Shown one piece after another: positions 55,584-64,000 of a stretch of DNA of 64,000 nt. The translations under genes were made by a program, and so were the position numbers. A model generated the notes under the pieces. It was not told the DNA's origin and searched no databases. It saw only the letters and a list, made by a program, of their open reading frames with translations. Where the stretch lies: NCBI GenBank assembly GCA_965205545.1, contig OZ242170.1, forward strand, positions 2,108,001 through 2,172,000, in the 5' to 3' direction. Origin of the DNA: Bin55 sp965205545. Its GTDB lineage: Bacteria; Pseudomonadota; Gammaproteobacteria; Pseudomonadales; Azotimanducaceae. Numbering within the stretch: position 1 is the first letter of the stretch; every line of letters begins with the position of its first letter.

Positions 55584-56849
55584 ATGACCAATGAGTACGT
55601 AGAGGACCCGACTCAAATCGACGGGTGGCCCATAAACACGCCTCTAGATGTTCGCCGAGGCGTTACAGATGAAGACGGCATTCAATTCCCGTTGCGATGG
55701 GGAATCATCAGTGCATCGGCCATTGCATCTGACTGGATCAAGTCGCTGCAAGAGGTGCCCGGGGCACAAATCACAGCCGTTGCAGCCCGAGACAAGTCGC
55801 GAGCGGAGTTGTATGCCAATGCGCATGAAATTCCCTCTGCTTATGGCTCCTATGAAGAGCTGTGCAACGATCCAAACGTTGACATCGTCTACATTGCCTC
55901 AAAGACGTGGGATCATCATCGCGATCTGATGACTGCAATCGCGGCGGGCAAACATGTCCTATGCGAGAAGCCATTCACTGACACAGCGGAACAAGCCAAA
56001 GAGGTATACGCTGCAGCAGACGAAGCAGGTGTGTTTTGTCAGGAAGGAATGTGGTTGCGGTTTTTCCCCGCAATTGAGCACGCACGAGCAGTGCTTGAGC
56101 GCGGAGACATTGGAGATCTGCAAATCGTACAAGCTGACTACCCAGATCGAGTCTATGCGCTCAATCCAGCGATTTTGGGATTCGGCAGCGACGAAACGCC
56201 TTTGATTGCGGCAGCGGGCAGGAAATCGCGGGGACAGCCGTATGCCAATGATGTGCCTTCTGCTCACGGAGCTCCACCGAGCGCGGCAATTTTGCAATAC
56301 TCCCAACAGCGTGGCATTGCCGTAATTACGTTTGCCTCGGGGAGGTTCCAGGAAGAGACGCAGTTCGTCGGGACGAAGGGCCGCATCACCATCGAGACTC
56401 CCTCGCACCATCCGACGGCAATTACGATTCGGACTGGCCGTCCCGCTCGTCAGGGAACCCGCAAACAGGAAGGAAAGCCCACACTAGAGCTAGATCCTTC
56501 TAAAGGATGGACGGGAGATTGGCTGGAGACTCATTGGAATCAGGACAGAAATCCCACGAACGGGCCGTTCAATCACGTCGAGCGATTTGAATATCCGATG
56601 CCAACTCCAGCACCAATCACGCGTGGGCAACCAGCTGGCGCAAGATGGAACGGAGAGCGCCTAGTTCGCTACAAGGGTTGGACGTGGAGCGGCGGCAATC
56701 AACATGGATTTCTGTATCAGGCGCAGGCAGTGCATCGTTGCATGGCTGCTGGCTTGAGAGAGATGCCACAGTTCACTCGAGCAGAATCTGTCCGAGTCTG
56801 TGAAATCATTGACGAGATTAATCGGCAGTGTGGAGAAGTGGGTTTCTAG
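55584..56849 (+). CDS. Gfo/Idh/MocA family oxidoreductase (paralogue of 22263-23303)
   Basis: A 421-residue NAD(P)-dependent dehydrogenase. The Rossmann start RWGIISASAIASDW lacks the usual second glycines (GxGxxA reads ISASAI), an unusual nucleotide-binding loop. The signature GKHVLCEKPF, EGMWLRFFPA and NQHGFLYQAQAVHRCMAAGL are intact. It has a roughly 70-residue insertion in the C-terminal domain relative to the paralogue (DPSKGWTGDW region). AGGAG before the ATG supports the start. It stands alone, so the substrate is unknown. A sugar or cyclic diol would fit the family. Confidence 0.88.
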   Translation: MTNEYVEDPTQIDGWPINTPLDVRRGVTDEDGIQFPLRWGIISASAIASDWIKSLQEVPGAQITAVAARDKSRAELYANAHEIPSAYGSYEELCNDPNVDIVYIASKTWDHHRDLMTAIAAGKHVLCEKPFTDTAEQAKEVYAAADEAGVFCQEGMWLRFFPAIEHARAVLERGDIGDLQIVQADYPDRVYALNPAILGFGSDETPLIAAAGRKSRGQPYANDVPSAHGAPPSAAILQYSQQRGIAVITFASGRFQEETQFVGTKGRITIETPSHHPTAITIRTGRPARQGTRKQEGKPTLELDPSKGWTGDWLETHWNQDRNPTNGPFNHVERFEYPMPTPAPITRGQPAGARWNGERLVRYKGWTWSGGNQHGFLYQAQAVHRCMAAGLREMPQFTRAESVRVCEIIDEINRQCGEVGF

Positions 56850-56931
56850 GCTTTGCTGCAAGCAAATGCCAAGTCAACTGGTCAAAATTGGGATTGTGTT
56901 GCCCGAAGTATGCGCCGATTTCGAGTTACTG

Positions 56932-57552
56932 TCACTCGTGTGCCTGTGATTCCTCGTTGCTTCTCGAATCGTCTTCATTCTCTTCGGACGACGCTTCCAG
57001 TTCTTCTGATGACCACAGGAAATCGGACAAGGTCTCACTTATGTAACTCTCGTCAGTAGTTTCTCCCTGGTCCTTGAGTCTAAGCTCCTCTAATTGTTTG
57101 GTGAGAGCGATCGATACCAGCGAGTCATGTCGCGGCTGGTTGGCAGAGCACCATCCCGTATAGAGGTACTCGACCGCATCGCTCTCTTCGTTCGTCTGCG
57201 ACTCTCGGCGATCTACGAAAACCAAGTAGCTAGTGCCAACTTCAAACTTGTAGCCGCAACTCGCAGAATAGGGCTCGGTGGACACCTCAATCCTGCTCGT
57301 TTTCTCACCCTTCCACATGTCTTCCACTTCAAACTCAACTTCAATCAGTAACTGCCTTGGCAGGCTTGTTGCCGATTCCCCCTTTTGCAGCACTTCCCCA
57401 TAGAACACGATGTCCGATGTCTTATAGTCATCTTCCACAGTGATAGGGTCGCACTTGCACGCCCAACTCTTGACTGCAATGAGAACTAGCAGAGAGCTGC
57501 ACACGAATGGAAGAATCCGAGCTGAACTGCGCATTGCGCTTGGACGTTGCAT
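56932..57552 (-). CDS. TIMP/NTR-like secreted protein with acidic tail
   Basis: A 206-residue exported protein. The signal peptide (PFVCSSLLVLIAVKSWA) is followed at once by CKC (Cys32, Cys34), so cleavage after Ala31 would leave an N-terminal Cys-x-Cys. This is the hallmark of tissue inhibitors of metalloproteinases. The rest (DIVFYGEV, VEDMWKG, SCGYKFEVGTSYLVFV, TGWCS) fits the bacterial TIMP-like/netrin-fold group. The last roughly 45 residues are Ser/Glu/Asp-rich and probably disordered. The start at 57552 has a GGAG site; the frame is open further upstream to 57660. Whether it inhibits a protease is not shown by sequence. It converges on the Gfo/Idh/MocA gene. Confidence 0.7.
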   Translation of the reverse strand: MQRPSAMRSSARILPFVCSSLLVLIAVKSWACKCDPITVEDDYKTSDIVFYGEVLQKGESATSLPRQLLIEVEFEVEDMWKGEKTSRIEVSTEPYSASCGYKFEVGTSYLVFVDRRESQTNEESDAVEYLYTGWCSANQPRHDSLVSIALTKQLEELRLKDQGETTDESYISETLSDFLWSSEELEASSEENEDDSRSNEESQAHE

Positions 57553-57766
57553 ATCTTTACTCCAAATTTCGTGCCGGACATAGGGAGTCGCGAAATTCTC
57601 TATTCTGTCATGTTTTACCCACCCCGAAAACAATCGGCAGTTTGAAATCGGAAAGTTCACGAATGTGAACGCAGTTTCTCACAACGGTGTAACATTGCAA
57701 TCTTCGAATGTCCGCGCCAAATAACCTTTTTCGTCCAGTAGTTTGGGACGCCCAGAGGAAATTCAA

Positions 57767-58402
57767 ATGAAACTCTACGATCAGCAATTTGCACCAAATC
57801 CACGTCGTCTGCGCATTTTCATGGCAGAAAAAGGCATTGAGTGCGAAGTCGTTCAAGTCAATATCGTTGCCGGAGAAAACCTCAGCAGCGACTTCTTGGA
57901 AGTCAATCCACGAGGACGTCTGCCAACTCTGGTGCTGGACGATGGAACTGTGCTTGACGAATCAGTCGCAATATGTCGGTACCTGGAAGAAGTTCAACCA
58001 GATCCCGCGCTGTTTGGCTCAGATGCGTTGAGCAAAGCGAGAATTGAGGCGAGGCAGCGTCACATGGAATTCGATGGATTGCTGCCGACAGCAGAAGCAT
58101 TTCGCAACTCCTATCCAGGTTTCAAGAAACGTGGGGTTGGAGGAAATGTGGGTGAAATCGACGCGATTCCCGAACTGGCAGAACGCGGAAAGACAATGGT
58201 CGACCGCTTCTTTCACAGATTGGACGAGGAATTGGCAGAATCCCGCTATGTTGCTGGAGACGATTTCAGTGTGGCGGACATCACGGCGCTGTGTACCATC
58301 GATTTTGCTACGACGGCGGCTCGAATACCCTTTCCAGATCAATGCAGCAACATCAAAAGGTGGTACGACGAAGTAAGCAGTCGATCCAGCGCGAAGGCTT
58401 GA
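57767..58402 (+). CDS. Glutathione S-transferase family protein
   Basis: A 211-residue GST with an N-terminal thioredoxin-like domain (MKLYDQQFAPNPRRLRIFMA; NPRGRLPTL with the cis-Pro; LDESVAICRYLEE, the glutathione-binding Glu-Ser). The all-helical C-terminal domain ends around FSVADITALCTIDF. AGAGGAA precedes the ATG at 57767, which is chosen over a TTG at 57743. GSTs conjugate or isomerise electrophiles, often in aromatic breakdown. The amidohydrolase gene follows 41 bases later, so the two may be co-transcribed. Confidence 0.92.
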   Translation: MKLYDQQFAPNPRRLRIFMAEKGIECEVVQVNIVAGENLSSDFLEVNPRGRLPTLVLDDGTVLDESVAICRYLEEVQPDPALFGSDALSKARIEARQRHMEFDGLLPTAEAFRNSYPGFKKRGVGGNVGEIDAIPELAERGKTMVDRFFHRLDEELAESRYVAGDDFSVADITALCTIDFATTAARIPFPDQCSNIKRWYDEVSSRSSAKA

Positions 58403-58443
58403 GCTCGAAACAAAATTAACCGATTGGAGGAGTAGAACAACAA

Positions 58444-60129
58444 ATGGCACACGATTTAGTAATCAAGAACGGGCTCGTTGTGGACGGTACCGGATCTGAG
58501 CCGTTCGAGGCGGATGTCGCCATCGACGGCGACTCGATTAGCGACGTTGGGACTGTAAACGAAGGGGCTAGGCAAACCATTGACGCGGAGGGCCACTACG
58601 TGACTCCCGGATTTGTGGATTTGCATACACACTTCGACGCACAGGCGGGGTGGGATCCCCTCCTCACGCCAGTTTCCTGGCACGGCGTCACAACCGCGCT
58701 GTTTGGGAACTGCGGAGTGACCTTCGCGCCATGCAAGGAACAAGATCGAGAGTTTCTCGCTGGCATGATGGAAACCGTCGAAGACATACCCAAGAACGCC
58801 ATCCTGACAGGATTGCCTTGGAATTGGGAGTCCTACGGGGAGTATCTCGATTCGATCGAGTCGCTAAATCCAGCCATAAACATCACGGGGCTTGTAGGTC
58901 ATTGCGCCTCGAGGTTCTACGTGATGGGAGAGCGTTCTATCACTGATAACGCAACGGACGACGAAATCGAACAGATTGCGTCATTGATTGGGAGGTCCGT
59001 AAAGGAGGGTGCTGTAGGGTTTTCGACAAATCGACTTCCTGGACACACGCTGCCCGATGGCCGTTCCATACCGGGCACGTTTGCCGAGCCCAAGGAACTT
59101 GTCGCAATTTCCAAGGCGGTTGCGGAGAACGGCGGCATTCTTCAGAGCGTTCTCAACTACAGCAAACTCAATGAAGAGCTTGAAATCCTGCGAAGTCAAA
59201 TGCGAGAATCGGGCGCACGCCTGCTGTTTAGCGCTCCGCACACTCCAGATTCAGACGGAGGTGTTTCTGCCTACGACTCGTATATCAAGGACATGCAGGA
59301 TGAAGGCCTGGACGTCACCGGATTGACTTTACCGAGAAGCGGCGGGTTTCTCTCAAGTTTGAAATCGATGATCATGTTTCCCGGCCCGCATTGGGACAAG
59401 TTGCGCAGCATGAAATTCGAAGAACGATTGCGGGCAATTCGTGATCCGGAAACAAGGGCAAAACTGATTGAGGACATTGAAAATTCGGAGCATAAACGCC
59501 GACTGGCGGAAACAACTCGCGGCTGGTATTGGATTAGCGATGCGGACCGACCAAATTACGTGAAGGATGCCTCTGAGAGCTTGGCGAGTATCGCCGAACG
59601 AGCAAGCGAACATCCAGTTGAGACGTGGTTGCGTTTCATGAATGAGTCGGATGGAAAAGGCTTCTTCCACATTCGGTTCTTCAACAATGACCTCAAGGCC
59701 TTGGAACCGTTTCTCAAAGCTGACTGGATCTTGCCGGGAATTGGCGACGCGGGTGCGCACGTCAGTCAGATCATGGACTCCGGGTGGACCTCATTCATGC
59801 TGTCGCACTGGGTGCGCGACAAAGGTTCATTCTCGATTCAGGATGCAATTCGAAAATTGACCAGTGCTCAAGCACGCGTGATTGGATTCAACGACCGAGG
59901 AACCTTGGCGAAAGGCATGAAGGCCGACGTCAATGTCATCGATCTGGACAAGGTTTCCGAGCGGCAACCCCAGCTGGTGCACGACTTCCCGGATTCAGCT
60001 CCTAGACTGATACAACGGGCCAAGGGCTATCGCGCCACGGTGTGCAATGGAGCTGTGATACTCGAAGACAACGAACACACCGGCGAACGAGCAGGACGAG
60101 TTTTACGGAATCCCAACGTCGCGGCGTAG
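58444..60129 (+). CDS. N-acyl-D-amino-acid deacylase-type amidohydrolase
   Basis: A 561-residue metal-dependent hydrolase of the D-aminoacylase branch of the amidohydrolase superfamily. Metal ligands are suggested by HTHFDAQAGWDP (about 60-71), the GNCGVTFAPC bridging-Cys region and SAPHTPDSDGG, with the C-terminal catalytic Asp region GIGDAGAHVSQIMDSG. Enzymes with this layout cleave N-acyl groups from D-amino acids, or hydantoin- and dihydropyrimidine-like rings. The physiological substrate is unknown. GGAGGAG lies 12 bases before the ATG, slightly long. It follows the GST gene and ends 30 bases before the convergent Rieske gene. Confidence 0.88.
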   Translation: MAHDLVIKNGLVVDGTGSEPFEADVAIDGDSISDVGTVNEGARQTIDAEGHYVTPGFVDLHTHFDAQAGWDPLLTPVSWHGVTTALFGNCGVTFAPCKEQDREFLAGMMETVEDIPKNAILTGLPWNWESYGEYLDSIESLNPAINITGLVGHCASRFYVMGERSITDNATDDEIEQIASLIGRSVKEGAVGFSTNRLPGHTLPDGRSIPGTFAEPKELVAISKAVAENGGILQSVLNYSKLNEELEILRSQMRESGARLLFSAPHTPDSDGGVSAYDSYIKDMQDEGLDVTGLTLPRSGGFLSSLKSMIMFPGPHWDKLRSMKFEERLRAIRDPETRAKLIEDIENSEHKRRLAETTRGWYWISDADRPNYVKDASESLASIAERASEHPVETWLRFMNESDGKGFFHIRFFNNDLKALEPFLKADWILPGIGDAGAHVSQIMDSGWTSFMLSHWVRDKGSFSIQDAIRKLTSAQARVIGFNDRGTLAKGMKADVNVIDLDKVSERQPQLVHDFPDSAPRLIQRAKGYRATVCNGAVILEDNEHTGERAGRVLRNPNVAA

Positions 60130-60159
60130 CAACATTGCTAGTTTGATTGGAGTTTGGAG

Positions 60160-61341
60160 CTAGGCGGTTTCAAGCTCCAACTGTTCGCGGCCCAATCCGA
60201 TCCTGTGAGCGTTGTGGTAGTGGTGCAGCGCAGGTTCGTTGCGGCCAAAGACTATGTGCGAGTACAGCTCGGATTCGGCTCCGGCCTGTGATTGGGAGGC
60301 TACGTTGTAGTCCTCATTGACTATGACGCTATTGAAACCGACGAAGCGTTCTTCGTAGCTGTGAGGACCCTCCTCAAAGTAGTGCTTTGAGTCGCTGAAC
60401 ACATACCAACTGTGGTGCGTGTTTGACTTGCTCGTAGAGTTGTCCGCTGGAAACATTCGGAGAATGTCCACAGCATATTGGTCGATGAGCAGAATGGTGT
60501 TTGGATAGATGAAGTAGACGCAAAGGGTGACAAGTCGAAACGGAAGGTCGTTGGGACTCTCAACGGATTCGTAAGCCTCGAGAAGGTTGCGCCTTGCAAA
60601 CACCATCCGGTAATTGAGACCATAGATGTCGTGAGTTTGCAAGTTGCCCTTGATCTCCGGCGACAGCGAATCTCGATGGAGCACGTCAAAGTGGTAGTTT
60701 TCACCGAATGTGTCGATTGCCATTTTCCAGTTTGCATCGGCGGGAATCACTTGGGAAGCTCCATGGCTCTTTGAGGTGAAGTCCCAATGCGACATGTCGT
60801 CTTCCATGCCACCAAGGCAGTTCTCGACATTGACCGTACCTCCCGGAGTGGGCTTCACCCAGAGCATTCCAAATTTCTCCTCGCAGGGAAGCTCGATGAG
60901 GGAATGCTCCTCCTTGCAAATCGACCCAAACTTACGCTCTCGATTGATGGCAATCAAATTTCCGTGATTGTTGTAGGTCCAAGCGTGGAATGGGCACGAA
61001 AACTGCAACGCATTTCCGCGTCCTTCAGGGACCACACGCGCACCTCGGTGACGGCAAACGTTGCCGAACGCTCTAAACGCTCCCTCGGAGTCTCGAACCA
61101 TGAGAATTGAGACACCGGAAGCGTTATCCACCCAGTAGCTGTTTGGTTCCGGAAGGTCGCTAGACAAGCCCATGAGCAACGGAGACTCTCGAAAGAAAGT
61201 TCGTTGTTCTTTAGCAAGCAATTCGGGGCAGGTATAGTCTGATACAGGGCACCGCATGATGCCGCCCGCATCGTGAGACTCGTCATTCTGCCAACCCTTC
61301 CGCAAAATTGACAGAACTCTCTGTTTTTCTTCTCTACGCAT
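60160..61341 (-). CDS. Rieske non-haem iron oxygenase, large subunit
   Basis: A 393-residue aromatic-ring-hydroxylating-type oxygenase. The Rieske [2Fe-2S] ligands are Cys96-x-His98 and Cys116-x(2)-His119 (CRHRGA ... CPFHAWTY). The mononuclear iron site is in ENYHFDVLHRD (His217, His222). The protein accepts electrons from a reductase that is not encoded nearby. The frame opens at a TTG at 61356; the ATG at 61341 with AAGAAGAGA upstream is preferred, and Met29 is a further option. Substrates of this branch range from aromatic acids to quaternary amines. It is transcribed alone. Confidence 0.91.
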   Translation of the reverse strand: MRREEKQRVLSILRKGWQNDESHDAGGIMRCPVSDYTCPELLAKEQRTFFRESPLLMGLSSDLPEPNSYWVDNASGVSILMVRDSEGAFRAFGNVCRHRGARVVPEGRGNALQFSCPFHAWTYNNHGNLIAINRERKFGSICKEEHSLIELPCEEKFGMLWVKPTPGGTVNVENCLGGMEDDMSHWDFTSKSHGASQVIPADANWKMAIDTFGENYHFDVLHRDSLSPEIKGNLQTHDIYGLNYRMVFARRNLLEAYESVESPNDLPFRLVTLCVYFIYPNTILLIDQYAVDILRMFPADNSTSKSNTHHSWYVFSDSKHYFEEGPHSYEERFVGFNSVIVNEDYNVASQSQAGAESELYSHIVFGRNEPALHHYHNAHRIGLGREQLELETA

Positions 61342-61356
61342 TTGTCTCTTCTTCAA

Positions 61357-61777
61357 CTAGCATCAAACACTAGGGTTCTTCGCCATGCTCTTGATTGAAA
61401 TCCGATTTTGCCACCGCCCAAGCGATCACCAATTGAGCAAATCACCGCAGAGTGCATTGGACGCAAGTGCCCGTTTTGGCACGTTTCCCGAAACATTCAG
61501 CGACGCCTCGCGGGCTACTGATTTTAGCCGTCAATCCAAGTATCCCTTAGAAATCAAATGAATCTAGGAATTCGCCACAATGCGGGTGGCGAGCAGTACG
61601 CGCAAATTAGTGTTACTGGCATGCTTATCCCAAAGCGCAGTGAGGCAAACTTTTATTAGCCGATGGAGGCAGGTTCTTTGAATTTCCAACTCGCGACGAT
61701 TGCTTTGCGTAAGGCATGGCAACTTCCTGCACGAATTTCTCAAATGAGAATTGGCATTGACGCTGAACGTGTCAAAT
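61357..61777. other. Gene-free stretch of about 420 bases
   Basis: I see no supported gene, repeat or terminator between the start of the Rieske gene and the end of the VOC gene. Presumably it contains the Rieske promoter. Confidence 0.5.
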
Positions 61778-62170
61778 CTAGTCGGACTTGATCAGTTGAT
61801 GAAAGTAGAAGCACAGTCCGTCGGGAGCAACAACGAAAAAAACCTGGTATTTCTCTCCGTCTCGTTCATCGATTCTCCAATTGCCAGTATCTACGCCTCG
61901 GCTTTCGAGTTCTTCCTTCATTCGAGCTGCGTCGTCTATTAAGATGGCCCCGCCGTCATTCGTAGAGTCTCCGCCGTTTTCGGAAAATCCCATACGTGTT
62001 CCGTCGCGTTCCATGATCACGGTGGGATGGGGGACTTCCTTGCGCACCACCTCTGCCATTGCAAATTTCTCTCCGTACCATGAGGCGGCCGCATCGCGGT
62101 CGGCCACGGGTAGAGCAAGTACGTCGTCTTGAAATGGATATGCGGCTTCAAATTTCGCTCGGTCTGCCAT
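61778..62170 (-). CDS. VOC family (glyoxalase-like) protein
   Basis: A 130-residue protein with one glyoxalase/dioxygenase VOC module. VLALPVADRDAAASWYGEKF, PTVIMERDGTRMGFSENGGD and VVAPDGLCFYFHQ are the two beta-alpha-beta-beta-beta units. The metal ligands cannot be assigned with confidence. AAGGAG before the ATG at 62170 is a good site. It diverges from the CoA-transferase gene over 155 bases. A role in handling reactive carbonyls or in ring-cleavage is possible but unproven. Confidence 0.85.
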   Translation of the reverse strand: MADRAKFEAAYPFQDDVLALPVADRDAAASWYGEKFAMAEVVRKEVPHPTVIMERDGTRMGFSENGGDSTNDGGAILIDDAARMKEELESRGVDTGNWRIDERDGEKYQVFFVVAPDGLCFYFHQLIKSD

Positions 62171-62325
62171 AGTTCTACTCCTTCACAAAAGCACGAGTGG
62201 GTTTTGCACGCCCGTTCGCTACTTGAGCAGGTTCGATAGTAGCACTTGCGAATCTATGGAATTGCACAAGGCGTTTGAAAGTTCAACTTAATTAACATTG
62301 CGAAAATTTACTAATCGTTTGTGCA

Positions 62326-63558
62326 ATGTCCGAACCCCTATTCGCGGGACTCAAGGTGGTCGATGCGGCTTCGGTCATCGCGGCTCCGGCCGCAGCGATG
62401 ATGCTGGCCGACTTTGGCGCCGACGTCATCAAGATCGAGAAACCGGGCCGCGGTGACATGCTCCGCATTTTGTCCAACATGCCGGGCACACCAGAAGAAT
62501 GCCGCAACTACATGTGGGATATGGACGGTCGCAACAAGCGCAGTATTGCGCTCAATCTCAAAACGGAACAGGGCAAGCAGATCCTTCACGAACTGGCGGA
62601 TTGGTGCGATGTGTTCATTACCAACATGCCGTATCCGTCTCGCATTGAATTCAATGCCACATATGAGGATCTCAAAGTCACCAATCCAACGATCATCTAC
62701 GCGTCATTGACTGCATACGGCGAATTGGGCGAGGAGCGAGACCGCAAGGCTTTTGATCAATTGGCGTACTGGGCTCGAAGCGGACTCATGGACCTAATGC
62801 GAGAACCCGGAACCAAACCTACACAAGGGCTGCCAGGCATGGGCGACCACCCTACCGCGGTGGCCATCTACGCGGGCATCGTGACAGCGCTTTTGAAGCG
62901 GGAACGAACCGGCGAGGGATCGCTTGTACAAACTTCGCTGTTGGCCAATGGACTCTGGTCAAATGCTGCGATTGCCCAAGGTGCGATGGCGGGCGCGGAC
63001 ATGGAACGTTACCGAGATGCGACTGAGGTTCCCGGGGTCACCATGCAAGGCTACCAAGCTAAGGACGGTCGTTGGTTGCAACTCAACATGATTCGAACCG
63101 AACAAATGCTCTCGATGCTGTTTACCGTAATGGGTGCAGAGGATCTCTTGGTGGATCCGAGATTCGCATCCATGCGCGACATGTATAGGAATAGACGCGA
63201 GGCCGGAGAGGCAATTCAAGCCATCATTGAGACTCGCACGTCTGAAGAATGGATGGAGCTCTTTGACGAAGCTGAACTGCCGGTGAATCTGATGGCTATC
63301 GTCGAAGAGTCTGCGACGGATGCGCAAGTGCTCGAGAACCGAATAGCGATAGTGCCGGACGAGAATTCCGTCGGCGTGCCTCTGCTCCTCAATCATCCCG
63401 TGCAAATTAGTGGCGTTGAGCACGTACCTACTACAGCTTCACCTGGTCTGGGAGAGCACTCGAAGGAGATCCTCAAGGAACTTGGGTACGATCAGCACTC
63501 CATTGAGGAATTGATTGAAACCGGAGCAGTCGCGACTCTCTCATCCAATCCGTCGTGA
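62326..63558 (+). CDS. CaiB/BaiF family (class III) CoA transferase
   Basis: A 410-residue enzyme moving CoA between carboxylic acids. LKVVDAASVIAAPAAAMMLADFGADVIKIEKPGRGD-type N-terminal sequence, RNKRSIALNLK and the catalytic Asp174 in GDHPTA are diagnostic. The family serves carnitine, oxalate, bile-acid and aromatic-acid activation, so the acid is unknown. No Shine-Dalgarno site is visible before the ATG at 62326. It diverges from the VOC gene, and the ankyrin gene follows 26 bases later, so those two may share a transcript. Confidence 0.93.
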   Translation: MSEPLFAGLKVVDAASVIAAPAAAMMLADFGADVIKIEKPGRGDMLRILSNMPGTPEECRNYMWDMDGRNKRSIALNLKTEQGKQILHELADWCDVFITNMPYPSRIEFNATYEDLKVTNPTIIYASLTAYGELGEERDRKAFDQLAYWARSGLMDLMREPGTKPTQGLPGMGDHPTAVAIYAGIVTALLKRERTGEGSLVQTSLLANGLWSNAAIAQGAMAGADMERYRDATEVPGVTMQGYQAKDGRWLQLNMIRTEQMLSMLFTVMGAEDLLVDPRFASMRDMYRNRREAGEAIQAIIETRTSEEWMELFDEAELPVNLMAIVEESATDAQVLENRIAIVPDENSVGVPLLLNHPVQISGVEHVPTTASPGLGEHSKEILKELGYDQHSIEELIETGAVATLSSNPS

Positions 63559-63584
63559 CCGTTTGAAACAACTCCGTAAAGTAA

Positions 63585-64000
63585 TTGAGCCAACCGCAAT
63601 CCACACTCTCTGAATCCGATCTGACGGGACGTTGGGTACGCCCACTAGATGTTCCTCCGGGCCACTGGAAAAGGCAGCTTTCCGGGAAACTGCGGGATCT
63701 AGCCATAAGAGGAAAGCTGGATCAGCTAAAGCAGCTTATTGGAGATGATCCCTCCCTCTTGAACAAGCGAGGCAGTCACGGACGGACGTTTTTGTTTGAA
63801 GCAGTGCGTAAGAACCGGCTAGAGACAGTATTGTGGCTGCTGGAACAAGGTGCGGATGTTCATCTAACTGGCTGCTACAACTCGGAATCGATCGTGCAAC
63901 TGGATCCCATAACGGCGGCTTCGTTTTATCGTCGCGAGCAACTAATCGAGCCGCTGGTTCGATTCGGCGCAAGCAGGGACGTTTTTCGGGCGGCATTCAT
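63585..64000 (+). CDS. Ankyrin-repeat protein, N-terminal part
   Basis: An open frame of 138 codons runs off the right edge. No ATG occurs in it, so the TTG at 63585 directly after an in-frame stop (63582) is the likely start. LRDLAIRGKLDQLKQLIGDD, GRTFLFEAVRKNRLETVLWL, LLEQGADVHLTG and PLVRFGASRDVF are ankyrin repeats with the LLEQGAD hairpin. No signal peptide or membrane segment is visible in the present part. Ankyrin proteins mediate protein binding and are often abundant in host-associated bacteria. The C-terminus is outside the window. Confidence 0.7.
   Translation, partial: MSQPQSTLSESDLTGRWVRPLDVPPGHWKRQLSGKLRDLAIRGKLDQLKQLIGDDPSLLNKRGSHGRTFLFEAVRKNRLETVLWLLEQGADVHLTGCYNSESIVQLDPITAASFYRREQLIEPLVRFGASRDVFRAAF

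Noticed and set aside
60154..60180. 8-bp inverted repeat TTGGAGCT/AGCTCCAA between convergent genes
   Set aside because: It overlaps the Rieske coding end and is short with no T run, so not a supportable terminator.
1..64000. CRISPR arrays, insertion sequences, tRNA or rRNA genes, phage genes
   Set aside because: No regular short repeats with spacers, transposase-like proteins or RNA gene sequences were recognised. The only long repeats belong to the A2M genes.

Overview
The window looks like chromosome from a Gram-negative bacterium, most likely a gammaproteobacterium. It has three TonB-dependent receptors with an EIVVTA-type TonB box and a homodimeric-type pyruvate dehydrogenase E1 (AceE). 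It also has many acyl-CoA, Rieske, LLM-flavin, CaiB-type and PQQ enzymes of the kind common in marine or host-associated heterotrophs. I saw no rRNA, tRNA, CRISPR array, insertion sequence or phage gene. Species and habitat cannot be fixed from the sequence.

Layout: 1-307, start of a CRTAC1-like FG-GAP protein running off the left edge. 606-8319, two TonB-dependent receptors around a DctA/GltP-type carboxylate or amino-acid symporter. 8414-13656, an LLM flavin oxidoreductase, a DUF3500 protein, a small membrane protein, an SDR and a frameshifted MFS transporter. 13739-18824, aceE and a lipoprotein quinohaemoprotein (PQQ plus cytochrome c) dehydrogenase. 18850-22206, a secreted kexin-like protease and an aquaporin. 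22263-28095, a tight co-directional catabolic block (Gfo/Idh/MocA oxidoreductase, extended SDR, phytanoyl-CoA-type dioxygenase, copper amine oxidase, enoyl-CoA hydratase). It faces a third TonB receptor (28214-31393), which lies downstream of a monooxygenase-like ABM protein and an acyl-CoA dehydrogenase. A single-chain acyl-CoA carboxylase (33243-36665) diverges from the latter.

From 36.8 to 57.6 kb the content changes to repeat-rich and eukaryote-like proteins: a membrane protein with W-x(3)-DP helical repeats, a HEAT-like lipoprotein, a dioxygenase fused to HEAT repeats, and an array of alpha-2-macroglobulin (A2M) genes. The array has two full copies of about 2,000 residues with the CWEQ thioester motif, plus an N-terminal remnant of a third. 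The full copies share a 1.1-kb, almost identical, GC-rich 3' segment, which points to recent gene conversion or duplication. A small secreted protein with the N-terminal Cys-x-Cys layout of TIMP protease inhibitors lies 2 kb away. From 57.7 kb to the right edge metabolism returns: GST, D-aminoacylase-type amidohydrolase, Rieske oxygenase, VOC protein and CaiB-type CoA transferase. An ankyrin-repeat protein is cut by the right edge.

My reading, as inference: the metabolic blocks take up and break down organic acids, alcohols, amines and CoA-activated or aromatic compounds. The 36-57 kb region is a fast-evolving cell-surface or periplasmic set in which protease trapping (A2M, perhaps TIMP-like) is the most likely theme.
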